A stretch of 64,000 nucleotides of DNA from JAFGPL01 sp963781805 (GTDB taxonomy: Bacteria > Bacteroidota > Bacteroidia > Bacteroidales > UBA10428): positions 5,580,001 through 5,644,000 of the forward strand of contig CAWAHF010000004.1 of NCBI GenBank assembly GCA_963781805.1, given 5' to 3'. Position 1 is the stretch's first letter. Each line of letters opens with the position of its first letter. The notes beneath the pieces are model-generated. The model saw only the letters and a program-made list of their open reading frames with translations. It searched no databases and was not told the origin of the DNA. This document shows, in pieces, positions 28,636 through 38,131 of this stretch. Position numbers and translations under genes: made by a program.

Positions 28636-30958
28636 AGTTCTTACACAGGATTTTTATCAGACAGCTGAAGGACTTAAAGCATTAGTTAATGGAACCTACC
28701 AGGTATTCCGGTTTAAATATGATTACGGTGCTGGAAATATGCTATTTGGTTCAGCCAACGATTGCGAAGTTTATTTACAAAATCAGGATGACCGCATTGC
28801 CAATGCACTATACAGGCAAGATGGATGGGGCGCAGATGTTTCAACCGATGGAGCGCGCATGACGGAACAGGTAAATGTTTTTCTGGGTTCCATCTCAGGT
28901 GGTTATGTTGAGGGTATGTACCCGATTATCAACCGGTGCAATGTATTTTTGGAAAATTTTCCCAAATTAGGTGAAAGTGATAAGGCAACGGTTGAAGGAT
29001 CTAAAGGTGAAATTTTATTTATCAGGGCATATTGTTACTATTTATTGACGAATGTCCTGGGGGATGTGCCTCTGATACTTAAGAGTTTTGCGGGAATGCC
29101 CTCTAATCTGTATTTTCCGAAGTCCTCTATAGTTGACATATATAAAGTGATGATAAACGACCTGCGTGAGGCGGTAGAATTACTGCCGGTGCAGCAGGTA
29201 ACAAGCGGACAAAGCGTTGACGCTACCTTGGGGCGTGTAAACAAAGAAGTGGCTGCAACCCTGCTTGCCAAGTTATACCTGCATCGTGCCCAGGCTGCCG
29301 GTTGGCAGGACAATGCTGAAACCTATCTGGCCATGTTGTATAAAGGAAATGAAGCTACAGATCTTGATTCTTCTATTTATTATGCAACAATCGCCATTGA
29401 CTCGAAAAAAGGTCAGACTGCATTTGGGGGGTTGGCTCCTGATTTTGCAAATCTTTGGGCGGTTTCTCCAATAGTAACAACCGATGTAGTTTATGCCAGG
29501 GATAAAGTAAGTGAAATAATGCTTTCGGCCCAGTATACATTCACATCCGATTATAATGGCCGGTATGGAGGTTCACAGATAATACATTTTTACGATCAGG
29601 ACTATACCAGAATAAAAGCAGGTATCGATCGTAATGCGCAGGATTATCCCCGTCCGTTCAGGACAGTTGGTCCGAATGATTGGGCATATGATATGTTTAC
29701 TAACAAAGCTAACGATTCAAGATTCTATAAAACATTTATTCCTTCATACGCTTGTAACAATGCTACTATTGCCGGATCAGGAATAGCATGGACCGTTCCG
29801 TCTGCCTTTTACTATAATACCTATCTTAAGGATTTGCACCAGGATATGTATGGCGGCGACAGTGTCAGAGTTGGAGAGAGTAAGATAGAATATCAGAAAC
29901 GTTCGCTGGTATTTATTGAAAACTCAAAAGATGAACCTGTAGATTCCTTATGGATTAGAAGCCAACCATTTTATATGCTGGCACGCTGGACGGCAGGAAG
30001 TCCCGATGGTGCGGGTTATTATAATTATGATACAGAAGGAAATATTACAGGCTTTAAAGCCGGAGCTGCCCCGGATCCGTTAAATCCAGTAGTAACAGAC
30101 GTTTCCAATCGGGAAGTAAGATACCGAATAACCCCGGAACCTGGTACCAGTGTGGAAAGGTATAGCTGTGATGCAATCACAGGCGATCCCGGCTCTTCAG
30201 AGGTTTTCCTGAGCTGTGCAAAATTCTGGGATTTGAACAGAGGTGGTGGTACCAATGACAGAGGCAGTGGTTCTATAGACATACCGATATTCAGACTGGC
30301 AGAAACCTATCTCATCCGTGCTGAAGCATATGGCAGGCAAGGTAATTATCCTGCTGCCATTGATGATATCAATGTGATCCGAAAACGGGCAGCGTATCAT
30401 CCGGGTGAACCCAGATCTGACATCCTTGTAACAATGGAACCGGGTGTTCTTACCGGAAGGCTTGATATTCCTGCTGAGGAAAAAGCAGCTCCATATACTG
30501 TAAATACAGATACCTACGACAAGATAAAAGTAACAGGTGACGAATGGACTGCAGGAACTGCAAAAGCTAAAATGGAAAATTATCCGCCAACTGCAACATC
30601 TGATCTGGATCGGTTTATTCATTTTATTTACAATGAAAAAGCACGTGAATTTATTTTCGAAACGCAAATAACGGAAGACCTGCATAATGCAGGAATCCTC
30701 TATGACCGGGTTTATTACAGGGATTATTTTGGTGCACCTGTAGCATCCACAGGAACAGCAGATTATCCATTCCCGCTAGATCCATATGATGTAACAGAAT
30801 ATGGAACAAGGGGCGCTATTGGTACAGGAAGAGGCCAGTTTGATAAGCACCATACCTTTAAAGCTTGGCCCATAGCATATCTACAGTTGTTAACTGATGA
30901 AGAAGGAAATGCCTTAACTGCTACCGAAAGAGCTGAATATCAAAATCCGGGCTATTAG
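28553..30958 (+). CDS. SusD/RagB-family lipoprotein, tandem copy 2 (long form)
   Basis: An 801-residue paralogue of the SusD at 22331, with the same signal peptide and Cys17 but many substitutions after residue 27. The segment near residues 480-530 is replaced by a shorter, glycine-rich stretch (GYYNYDTEGNITGFKAGAAP). C-terminal RagB/SusD motifs (FRLAETYLIRAEAYGRQGNY; ending YQNPGY) are kept. Because its SusC partner is the same as copy 1, differences in ligand choice must lie in this lipoprotein or in surface proteins recruited by it. A terminator and then an esterase gene follow. Confidence 0.96.
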   Translation: MKKIIFILTIIFTFLACQKDFLDEKPVTVLTQDFYQTAEGLKALVNGTYQVFRFKYDYGAGNMLFGSANDCEVYLQNQDDRIANALYRQDGWGADVSTDGARMTEQVNVFLGSISGGYVEGMYPIINRCNVFLENFPKLGESDKATVEGSKGEILFIRAYCYYLLTNVLGDVPLILKSFAGMPSNLYFPKSSIVDIYKVMINDLREAVELLPVQQVTSGQSVDATLGRVNKEVAATLLAKLYLHRAQAAGWQDNAETYLAMLYKGNEATDLDSSIYYATIAIDSKKGQTAFGGLAPDFANLWAVSPIVTTDVVYARDKVSEIMLSAQYTFTSDYNGRYGGSQIIHFYDQDYTRIKAGIDRNAQDYPRPFRTVGPNDWAYDMFTNKANDSRFYKTFIPSYACNNATIAGSGIAWTVPSAFYYNTYLKDLHQDMYGGDSVRVGESKIEYQKRSLVFIENSKDEPVDSLWIRSQPFYMLARWTAGSPDGAGYYNYDTEGNITGFKAGAAPDPLNPVVTDVSNREVRYRITPEPGTSVERYSCDAITGDPGSSEVFLSCAKFWDLNRGGGTNDRGSGSIDIPIFRLAETYLIRAEAYGRQGNYPAAIDDINVIRKRAAYHPGEPRSDILVTMEPGVLTGRLDIPAEEKAAPYTVNTDTYDKIKVTGDEWTAGTAKAKMENYPPTATSDLDRFIHFIYNEKAREFIFETQITEDLHNAGILYDRVYYRDYFGAPVASTGTADYPFPLDPYDVTEYGTRGAIGTGRGQFDKHHTFKAWPIAYLQLLTDEEGNALTATERAEYQNPGY

Positions 30959-30991
30959 TAAATTATCCGCTGATTTTTATAGGGAACGATT

Positions 30992-31019
30992 AAGGGGTCA
31001 ACATTGCTGACCCCTTTTT
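30992..31019 (+). terminator. Rho-independent-type terminator after SusD copy 2
   Basis: AAGGGGTCA (30992-31000) pairs perfectly with TGACCCCTT (31008-31016) around a seven-base loop, followed by TTT. It resembles the hairpin at 24797, so it was probably part of an older, larger duplication. Confidence 0.85.
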
Positions 31020-31029
31020 AATTTTTGAT

Positions 31030-31037
31030 TAAATTTG
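31030..31037 (+). promoter_or_regulatory. Promoter -7 element for esterase gene
   Basis: TAAATTTG, an exact -7 match, 57 bp before the ATG at 31094 and right after the terminator. A TTG at 31004-31006 sits 23 bases upstream, within the terminator loop. Confidence 0.45.
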
Positions 31038-31093
31038 CTAATACACAAAATAACAAGAATGATAAATTATTAAAATCTTTAAATACAAAGAAT

Positions 31094-31903
31094 ATGAAAT
31101 TAAAGAATAACAGTTTTGGTTTATATTTTTCTGGATTTCTGGTTATTATCCTTTCTGTATGTTTTTATATTTCACTTGACAGACCTACCGTTTATATCAT
31201 CGGAGATTCAACGGTTAAAAACGGCAGTGGTGCCGGTGAAGGAGGATTGTGGGGATGGGGTGATTTTTTAGCTGAACATTTTGATACCACCCGCATTGCG
31301 GTCAGAAATTTTGCCAGGGGTGGAAGATCCAGCAGAACTTTTCAGTCCGAAGGCTTGTGGGAAAAGGTATTGAATCAGCTTAAACCTGGCGATTTTGTAC
31401 TGATCCAGTTCGGACATAACGATGGAGGCTCGCTTAATACAGGCAGGGCAAGAGGTACCCTTAAAGGATCGGGAGATGAAACACAGGAGGTTATCATGGA
31501 AGCAACAAATCAGCCCGAAATTATACATACCTATGGTTGGTATATTAAAAAATATATTGCGGATATTCAGGCAAAGGGGGCAACTGCTGTTATACTTTCA
31601 CCAATCCCAAGAAATATGTGGTCAGACGATGGAAAAGTTCTCAGGGCTAACGAAGATTATGGTAAATGGGCGAAGGAAGCTGCAACAGAAAAAGAAGCTT
31701 ATTTTATTGATTTAAATGGGATCATTGCTGATACGTATGATAAATTCGGACCTGAGAAGGTTAAATCGGAATTCTTTTTGGAAGATCATACACATACCAC
31801 AGAGAAAGGAGCAAAGCTTAATGCTGAATCAGTGGTTGAGGGAATTGAAATGTTAAAAGGCTGTGATCTTAAAAATTATATTGTTTCTATAAGTGAAAAA
31901 TGA
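31094..31903 (+). CDS. Rhamnogalacturonan acetylesterase-like SGNH hydrolase (CE12 type)
   Basis: About 269 residues from ATG 31094; an upstream TTG at 31025 would place the start inside the promoter region. An N-terminal hydrophobic segment (residues about 12-30) is a signal anchor or signal peptide. SGNH blocks are all visible: Ser39 in IIGDSTV, Gly in NFARGGRSSRTF, Asn in IQFGHND, and the catalytic Asp231/His234 in EDHTHTTEKGA. The GRSSRTF and QFGHND combination is typical of CE12 rhamnogalacturonan acetylesterases, which remove acetyl groups from rhamnogalacturonan I before lyase or hydrolase attack. A GH105 gene in the same region supports a pectin role. It is the first enzyme gene after the tandem SusCD pairs. 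Confidence 0.88.
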   Translation: MKLKNNSFGLYFSGFLVIILSVCFYISLDRPTVYIIGDSTVKNGSGAGEGGLWGWGDFLAEHFDTTRIAVRNFARGGRSSRTFQSEGLWEKVLNQLKPGDFVLIQFGHNDGGSLNTGRARGTLKGSGDETQEVIMEATNQPEIIHTYGWYIKKYIADIQAKGATAVILSPIPRNMWSDDGKVLRANEDYGKWAKEAATEKEAYFIDLNGIIADTYDKFGPEKVKSEFFLEDHTHTTEKGAKLNAESVVEGIEMLKGCDLKNYIVSISEK

Positions 31904-32253
31904 TTTTAACGCTAATTGCACAGGTATTTAAATTAACGAGTAACTCTGAACCCGAAACCAACCTTCATTTAAATTCCGGTTGGCAAGCCCGAAACCCGAA
32001 ACCCGAAATCCTGAACTCTGAACTCTGAACTCTGAACTAGGAACTTGGAACTTTGAACTTTAAACCCCGAACTCCGAACTCCGAACTCTGAACCAGGAAC
32101 TAGGAACTCTGAACCAGGAACTTTGAACTTCAAACTTCTTCCTCTTTACATATCCATCCTCATTTTGAATCATTTCGGTTATCGAAATTTCAGCTACTTT
32201 AGCATCTTTGTTACATTGATATAATACATCCATTCTATTTTAAAATATTCGAA
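31904..32253. other. Intergenic region dominated by 7-bp repeats
   Basis: 350 bp between the esterase and GH31 genes. About 31988-32134 is the heptamer tract listed separately, with two isolated units (CTCTGAA, CCCGAAA) at 31944-31957. The final 110 bp are plain A/T-rich sequence that may hold a promoter; no good -7 match was found. Confidence 0.7.
31988..32134 (+). repeat. Degenerate 7-bp tandem repeat tract (21 units)
   Basis: Twenty-one consecutive in-phase heptamers of the form YNNNRAA, starting CCCGAAA three times, then TCCTGAA, CTCTGAA three times, CTAGGAA, CTTGGAA, CTTTGAA and variants, without an indel over 147 bp. The related tract at 48552-48663 uses the same period. Confidence 0.9.
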
Positions 32254-34659
32254 ATGAAAAAGCTAGTTATAACTTTTTGTATCCTTTTAATCTCATGTTT
32301 TTATAGTTTTTCACAAATACCATATCAACCCGGACATCCACAATACCTCTTAGATGAACCGTATGATATCAGCGGGGATTTTCACGATTTTACAAATACG
32401 TATTATTTGGCGGATAAAATTTCGGAGTTCTCCCCGGAGGATGCAACGGGGAAAATAGTTTACAGAAGGTATGAGTATGTTACCCGGCAGGCTTTCAATA
32501 ACATGCTGGGTGTGCTTCAGTCTGTTCCCCCAAATGAATTTCCTGCGGTGGAATATGCTGCATCTCCCGAACTGACTTTTTCGGTTAATTTTATTTCGCC
32601 CAGGACAATTAGGATAAGGGCCATGAGTGGACCACAGTTCAAACCGGATGAAGATTCTCTTATGCTCGTCAATGCTAACGTTCCAAAAGATAATTCATGG
32701 AAATATACCAAAACAAATTTGGGACATCAATATAAAAGCAACGTTGGCACGATTGTGATTACAGAGAATCCCTGGCATATCCATATTTATGATAGGAATG
32801 GAATATTGCTGACCAAAACCATCAACCATGTAGATAATGTTGATTCCACTTACACACCTGTCTTGCCCTTTTCCTATGTTCGCAGGGCATCCGACTATTC
32901 AAGAAGTTTCAATGCTGCATTTGCCTTATCACCCGATGAAAAAATCTTTGGTTGCGGTGAATCATACACAAACCTGAATAAGCGGGGTCAGAAAGTTGTA
33001 CTATTCACCGATGATGCCAACGGAGTTCAGAATGAGAGCATGTACAAGCCAATTCCTTTTTTTATGAGCAGTCGCGGATATGGGATGTTTATGCATACCT
33101 CTTCGCCGATAACCTGCGATTTCGGTAAGTATTTCAATGGAGTCACTTCGCTGATGATAGGGGACGATGCGCTAGATTTGTTTATTTTTATAGGTGAACC
33201 GAAAGACATTTTGAACGAATATACCAACCTTACCGGAAAAGCTGCTATGACTCCACTATGGTCGTTTGGTTTCTGGATGAGCAGAATTTCCTATTTCTCT
33301 GAAAAAGAAGGAAGAGCAGTGGCTGACAAACTAAGAGTCAACAAGATTCCGTGCGATGTTATCCATTTTGATACGGGCTGGTTTGAAAATGATTGGCGGT
33401 GTGACTATAAATTTTCTAAAAATCGTTTTGCAGATCCGGAAAAGATGATCTCAGATTTAAAAAAAGAAGGATTTCACATATCCTTATGGCAATTGCCCTA
33501 TTTTGTTCCGAAGAATTCTTTATTTCCGGAAATTATTTCTAAAGGTCTTGCTGTTAAAGATGCTAAGGGTAATATTCCATATGAAGATGCTGTGCTTGAT
33601 TTCTCAAATCCTGAAACCGTAAAATGGTACCAGGAAAAAATCGGAGGATTAATCAAAATGGGAGTTGGCGCCATCAAAGTAGATTTTGGAGAAGCTGCTC
33701 CACTGAACGGACTTTATTATTCAGGTAAAACCGGGTTTTACGAACATAATTTGTACCCGTTAAGATATAATAAAGCAGTTGCGGATATAACCAGGGAAAT
33801 CAGTGGAGAAAACATTATCTGGGCAAGAAGTGCATGGGCAGGAAGTCAACGATATCCTGTACATTGGGGAGGCGATCCGGCAAATACGAATACATCCATG
33901 GCAGCCACCCTTCGGGGAGGACTTTCTCTGGGACTTTCAGGATTCTCGTTCTGGAGCCACGATATGGGCGGATTTGTGCATGCAGCGCCGGAAAACATTT
34001 ACCGCAGATGGGCCGCCTTTGGTATGCTGACATCTCATGCACGTAGTCACGGAGTACCGCCCACAGAACCCTGGGAATACGGTGAGGATTTTATGAATGT
34101 TTTTCGTTTGGCCGATGATATGCGTTATAAGCTCATGCCCTATATTTATGCTCAGGCTAAACATTGTACCCAGAATGGTTTACCCATGTTGCGGGCTCTA
34201 TTTATTGAATATCCGGATGATCCGGGTTCCTGGCTTATAGATAATGAGTATCTTTTTGGTTCTGATATTCTGGTGGCCCCGATGTTTGAGAATACTCCGA
34301 CTAGAGAGGTTTATCTGCCTCCTGCCACATGGATCGATTACCAGACAGGAAAATCTTATAACGGAGGCTGGCATACTATTGCTCCGGGAGAGGTTCCAAT
34401 AATTATCCTGGTCAAGGAAGGCTCGGTTATTCCGCAGATTAAACTGGCACAATCTACCATGCAAATGGATTGGACAAGTCTTGAGTTAACAATTTATGCA
34501 TCTGAGCATATTCAAATTGCCAAAGGTATAGTCTGCCTGCCTGAAGATAATATTTTGCATGATATTTCATTAACAAGACAACCAACAGGTTTCAAACTTG
34601 AAAATGAACCTTATCAGAAAAAAGTCAACTGGACAATTCGTACATTTACCGGTAAATAA
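32254..34659 (+). CDS. GH31 alpha-xylosidase/alpha-glucosidase
   Basis: An 801-residue exported glycosidase (signal peptide to about FYSFSQ). It has an N-terminal galactose-mutarotase-like sandwich, a (beta/alpha)8 barrel and C-terminal beta domains in the usual GH31 order. The nucleophile is Asp477 in AIKVDFGEAAP, and Asp541 in HWGGDPANT is the likely acid/base. The FGE after the nucleophile and the long match to the YicI-type region (ARSAWAGSQRYPVHWGGDP, GLSGFSFWSHDMGGF) favour alpha-xylosidase over alpha-glucosidase. In this locus it could remove alpha-xylose from xyloglucan-type side chains. GH27 follows 21 bp downstream, so the two are likely co-transcribed. Confidence 0.93.
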   Translation: MKKLVITFCILLISCFYSFSQIPYQPGHPQYLLDEPYDISGDFHDFTNTYYLADKISEFSPEDATGKIVYRRYEYVTRQAFNNMLGVLQSVPPNEFPAVEYAASPELTFSVNFISPRTIRIRAMSGPQFKPDEDSLMLVNANVPKDNSWKYTKTNLGHQYKSNVGTIVITENPWHIHIYDRNGILLTKTINHVDNVDSTYTPVLPFSYVRRASDYSRSFNAAFALSPDEKIFGCGESYTNLNKRGQKVVLFTDDANGVQNESMYKPIPFFMSSRGYGMFMHTSSPITCDFGKYFNGVTSLMIGDDALDLFIFIGEPKDILNEYTNLTGKAAMTPLWSFGFWMSRISYFSEKEGRAVADKLRVNKIPCDVIHFDTGWFENDWRCDYKFSKNRFADPEKMISDLKKEGFHISLWQLPYFVPKNSLFPEIISKGLAVKDAKGNIPYEDAVLDFSNPETVKWYQEKIGGLIKMGVGAIKVDFGEAAPLNGLYYSGKTGFYEHNLYPLRYNKAVADITREISGENIIWARSAWAGSQRYPVHWGGDPANTNTSMAATLRGGLSLGLSGFSFWSHDMGGFVHAAPENIYRRWAAFGMLTSHARSHGVPPTEPWEYGEDFMNVFRLADDMRYKLMPYIYAQAKHCTQNGLPMLRALFIEYPDDPGSWLIDNEYLFGSDILVAPMFENTPTREVYLPPATWIDYQTGKSYNGGWHTIAPGEVPIIILVKEGSVIPQIKLAQSTMQMDWTSLELTIYASEHIQIAKGIVCLPEDNILHDISLTRQPTGFKLENEPYQKKVNWTIRTFTGK

Positions 34660-34680
34660 TATTAGACTAAAAAAATTCCT

Positions 34681-35883
34681 ATGAAAAACCTAGTTCTTCT
34701 CATTACACTGATAATTTTTACTGTTGGCACTTACAGTCAGAAATTCAATGGACTGGCTTTGACACCTCCAATGGGATGGAACAGCTGGAACAGGTTTGCC
34801 TGCGATGTTAGTGAAGTACTGATTCGAGAAACAGCCGATGCAATGGTTTCAAGCGGTATGAAGGATGCCGGCTACACCTATGTGGTGATTGATGATTGCT
34901 GGCACGGGCAACGTGATTCATTAGGTTTTATTCATCCCGATAAGGTAAGATTCCCGTCAGGGATGAAAGCTTTAGCTGATTATATTCATTCCAAAGGGCT
35001 CAAATTTGGAATCTATTCAGATGCCGGTACAAAAACCTGTGGAGGAAAACCGGGCAGTCGTGGTTTTGAATATCAGGATGCACTGACTTATGCCTCCTGG
35101 GGTGTTGATTATCTTAAGTATGACTGGTGCAATACAGCTGATCTAAATGCCAAAGAAGCTTATTCTACGATGCGTGATGCTTTATATGCTGCCAATCGTC
35201 CTGTATTATTTAGTTTGTGTGAATGGGGAGACAATAAACCATGGACATGGGCGGAAAATGTAGGACATATGTGGCGTATCGCCGGGGATATTTATCACTG
35301 TTGGGATTGTGCCTGGAACCATGGGATGTGGAATTCCTGGGGCATTCTTAGAATAGCCGATATGGAAAAGGATCTACGTAAATATGCAGGTCCGGATCAT
35401 TGGAATGATCCGGATATGATGGAAGTTGGAAACGGAATGTCAGTATCCGAAGACAGGGCTCATTTTTCTTTGTGGTGTATGTTGGCTGCTCCATTAATTG
35501 CCGGAAATGATTTGATGAATATGACAAAAGAAACCATTGAAATCTTAACTCATAAGGAAGTCATTGCAATCGATCAGGATTCGTTGGGCATTCAGGGATA
35601 TAAGATGCTGGACATGGGAGATCTGGATGTCTGGGTAAAGCCCTTAAAAAATATGGAACTTGCAGTATGTTTTCTGAATCGTGCTCTATCGCCGAAATCG
35701 GTTGAATTCAACTGGAAGAATTATCCCATTAATGATGGTTTATCCAACTATTACATTGATTTTAATAAATCTACATACAATATCCGGGATCTTTGGACAA
35801 AAAAAATGGTTGGCACAACCGATAAGGCTTTAAATATTGTGGTTCCTGGTCATGATGTTGTGTTACTCAGATTAACAAAATAG
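34681..35883 (+). CDS. GH27 alpha-galactosidase
   Basis: A 400-residue secreted enzyme with a signal peptide ending near GTYSQ. The family start motif (LALTPPMGWNSWNRFACDVSE), the nucleophile Asp148 in DYLKYDWCN and the acid/base-bearing motif WNDPDMMEVGN (residues 241-251) are all intact, and a C-terminal beta-sandwich follows. GH27 members release alpha-galactose; some act on beta-L-arabinopyranose, which cannot be excluded. It is the last gene of the rightward enzyme cluster and faces the leftward esterase gene across a 197-bp gap. Confidence 0.95.
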   Translation: MKNLVLLITLIIFTVGTYSQKFNGLALTPPMGWNSWNRFACDVSEVLIRETADAMVSSGMKDAGYTYVVIDDCWHGQRDSLGFIHPDKVRFPSGMKALADYIHSKGLKFGIYSDAGTKTCGGKPGSRGFEYQDALTYASWGVDYLKYDWCNTADLNAKEAYSTMRDALYAANRPVLFSLCEWGDNKPWTWAENVGHMWRIAGDIYHCWDCAWNHGMWNSWGILRIADMEKDLRKYAGPDHWNDPDMMEVGNGMSVSEDRAHFSLWCMLAAPLIAGNDLMNMTKETIEILTHKEVIAIDQDSLGIQGYKMLDMGDLDVWVKPLKNMELAVCFLNRALSPKSVEFNWKNYPINDGLSNYYIDFNKSTYNIRDLWTKKMVGTTDKALNIVVPGHDVVLLRLTK

Positions 35884-36080
35884 TTTTTATTTAACGTGAG
35901 TTCGGCATAAGGAGATAACGATTTTATTGGATATTCGGTTGATTATATAGATTACCTTAGTGGTTCCATAGAGTTTTTGAGACTTTAGTTGCAGGAATAT
36001 TTTAAAAAAATGCCATTAAGACACCTAAGGTTATACATTTTTTAATAATTATTAAATAATTCTTTGACACATTAGTTGAG

Positions 36081-36875
36081 TCAAAATACCGATACCCTTT
36101 TTCTCACCTCTTTTATCCATTGTCTGGCAATCAGCTCATGACCGGCAGGCATCGGATGTACACCGTCCCAAATCCAGTAATCAGGAGGAGCCTGCTTGCA
36201 TGCTTCATTAAAGGCTTCCTGAAGCCTGATGAAAATGGCATTATGACGTTCCGCCAGTGCAGCTGCAATTTTCTCGTATTTTTGGGTTTCATTCTCCCAT
36301 TTTTCCCAATTGTCTTTTACATAACCTACCGGTAAAATAAAAGGTTCACACAAAACAAGCAGGGTTCCTGGTAATTCTTTTTTTGTTTTTTCAATCAACG
36401 AATTATAAACTTCTTCATATTTATCTGCAGTTACAGCATCTTTATTATTATTTATGACCGATGCCACATCGTTGACCCCAATTAGTATACTTAAAATATC
36501 AGGTTTGAGATCGATACAATCAACATTCCATCGATCAGCCAAATCTGTTACTTTGTTGCCACTGATACCCCGATTGTAAAACATCATCTTTTTATTTGTA
36601 AATCTATACCAAAGCCGGCTGGCAATCAGATATGCATAGCCATGACCCAACACATGATTCCAATCGTTGTTTCGGCTTCGGTTTCCATCGGTAATGGAAT
36701 CCCCCTGAAAAAGGATAACGGTTTCCTGTTTATCTTTAGGTTTCGACAATTTCAGGTTCGGTTGATTTCTGAAAAGCGAATCGGATAAACTCAGGGTTGT
36801 AATTCCGGCTATTCCAACCTGTTTTATAAATTTTCTCCTGCCTTTTTTATCTGAATTACTATTCTCGTAAGTCAA
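36081..36875 (-). CDS. SGNH/GDSL esterase with twin-arginine signal
   Basis: A 264-residue hydrolase. The N-terminus contains GRRKFIKQVGIAGITTLSLS, a good twin-arginine export signal, so the enzyme is probably folded in the cytoplasm and sent to the periplasm. SGNH blocks: Ser in LFQGDSITDG, Gly in NRGISGNKV, Asn in IGVNDV, and Asp/His in DGVHPMPAGHELIA. Relatives remove acetyl or acyl groups from polysaccharides. It starts 11 bp after the GH105 gene and is most likely co-transcribed with it, suggesting de-esterification alongside removal of unsaturated uronic acid. The substrate is not readable. Confidence 0.9.
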   Translation of the reverse strand: MTYENSNSDKKGRRKFIKQVGIAGITTLSLSDSLFRNQPNLKLSKPKDKQETVILFQGDSITDGNRSRNNDWNHVLGHGYAYLIASRLWYRFTNKKMMFYNRGISGNKVTDLADRWNVDCIDLKPDILSILIGVNDVASVINNNKDAVTADKYEEVYNSLIEKTKKELPGTLLVLCEPFILPVGYVKDNWEKWENETQKYEKIAAALAERHNAIFIRLQEAFNEACKQAPPDYWIWDGVHPMPAGHELIARQWIKEVRKRVSVF

Positions 36876-36886
36876 TGGATAAATGA

Positions 36887-38131
36887 TTAATGATTAGTAT
36901 TCATGTTTTCTTTCAGTCTCATAATTTCAATTCCCGCTTCAATTACTGCTCCCAGACCATGTGATTCATTTAGCCTTGCCGGTCTGTTATAGTAAAAAAC
37001 CAGATCATCCTGGATTCCGGTACCAACACAAACATCTTTTAATTGTCCGTCAAGGGTAATCATGTTGTTTTTAAGTCCTTCCCATCCGGCAAGCGCTATG
37101 CTTGCATACCTTTTATCTATCCAACCTTCATTCACAGCACGGGCAATGCAGTAAGTGAACATTGAAGTACAGGAAGATTCTTCATACGAATCATTTTTAT
37201 CCAGCAATTGATGCCATAATCCATTAGCATCCTGGTACTTAGCTATTCCTAAAATTTGGTTTTCAAGATTTTTAATTACTTCTTTCCGTTTTGGATGATC
37301 AGCCGGAAGCAGATTCAACAAACGAATATTGGCCATCATTATCCAACCGTTGCAACGTCCCCAGTGCGCAACACCGTTTCGTTTCAAGTCGGTATAATAA
37401 CAATGATAATATAATTCGTCATCTTTATCCCACAAATAATTATTGAAATTCAACACCTGAAGCACAGCATCATCATTATATTTTTTGTCACCGGTAAGTT
37501 TACCCATTTCCACGAGAAACGGAACACTCATGTACAGATCGTCTGCCCATATCGTCATTTCATGCGGGCGATTGCGTACCAGGGTTTTATCTTCGAGCCG
37601 GAATTGTCTGTTCGAAATATGATCAGCGGCCCGATCAATATAGTTTCTCAATGCTTCAGTGGGTTTTATGTTGTATGCTTCTATAGCGCTGGCGCCCATC
37701 GAACCGCAATCATCAAGTTCTCTTATCGTAAAGATTTGACGATAGGGAATCCACCGTTCCCACTGACCCGGAGTATTTCGTTTTTCAAATTCTTTATAAT
37801 TATCAATTCCAAAATAAACCTGGTTTACACAATGATCAGTGTATTTTTCATCTTTCAGATAATTCCCTAAATCAATCATAGCCATATTGATAACCCCGTT
37901 CACGTAATACCATCCGAGGTATTCGCTTTGCAAGCGCACCATGGTATTTTCAGGTATTTCTTTCGCGGTATTGTATGTCTTGTCGCTCATAATTTCAGTA
38001 AAACCATATTGGGTATGGTCGATAATCCGATTGGCAATGGTTCTTACAACAGCCTCGTCGGTACCGTAATTCTGGGCTGCAGCATAATAGCAGACAGTAA
38101 TTAATATCAATGAGAAGATAGATTTTTTCAT
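36887..38131 (-). CDS. GH105 unsaturated rhamnogalacturonyl hydrolase
   Basis: A 414-residue exported (alpha/alpha)6-barrel enzyme (signal peptide ending YYAAAQ). The motif MTIWADDLYMSVPFL contains the catalytic Asp typical of GH105/GH88, and HWGRCNGWIMMA is the second family block. Such enzymes cleave the unsaturated uronic acid left at the end of oligosaccharides by a polysaccharide lyase, chiefly from rhamnogalacturonan I. No lyase gene is visible in the window, so the lyase must be elsewhere. First gene of a two-gene leftward operon. GH88 is the main alternative. Confidence 0.88.
   Translation of the reverse strand: MKKSIFSLILITVCYYAAAQNYGTDEAVVRTIANRIIDHTQYGFTEIMSDKTYNTAKEIPENTMVRLQSEYLGWYYVNGVINMAMIDLGNYLKDEKYTDHCVNQVYFGIDNYKEFEKRNTPGQWERWIPYRQIFTIRELDDCGSMGASAIEAYNIKPTEALRNYIDRAADHISNRQFRLEDKTLVRNRPHEMTIWADDLYMSVPFLVEMGKLTGDKKYNDDAVLQVLNFNNYLWDKDDELYYHCYYTDLKRNGVAHWGRCNGWIMMANIRLLNLLPADHPKRKEVIKNLENQILGIAKYQDANGLWHQLLDKNDSYEESSCTSMFTYCIARAVNEGWIDKRYASIALAGWEGLKNNMITLDGQLKDVCVGTGIQDDLVFYYNRPARLNESHGLGAVIEAGIEIMRLKENMNTNH

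Noticed and set aside
31988..32134. CRISPR array
   Set aside because: The repeats are 7 bp, tandem and degenerate, without spacers, and no cas genes are present.
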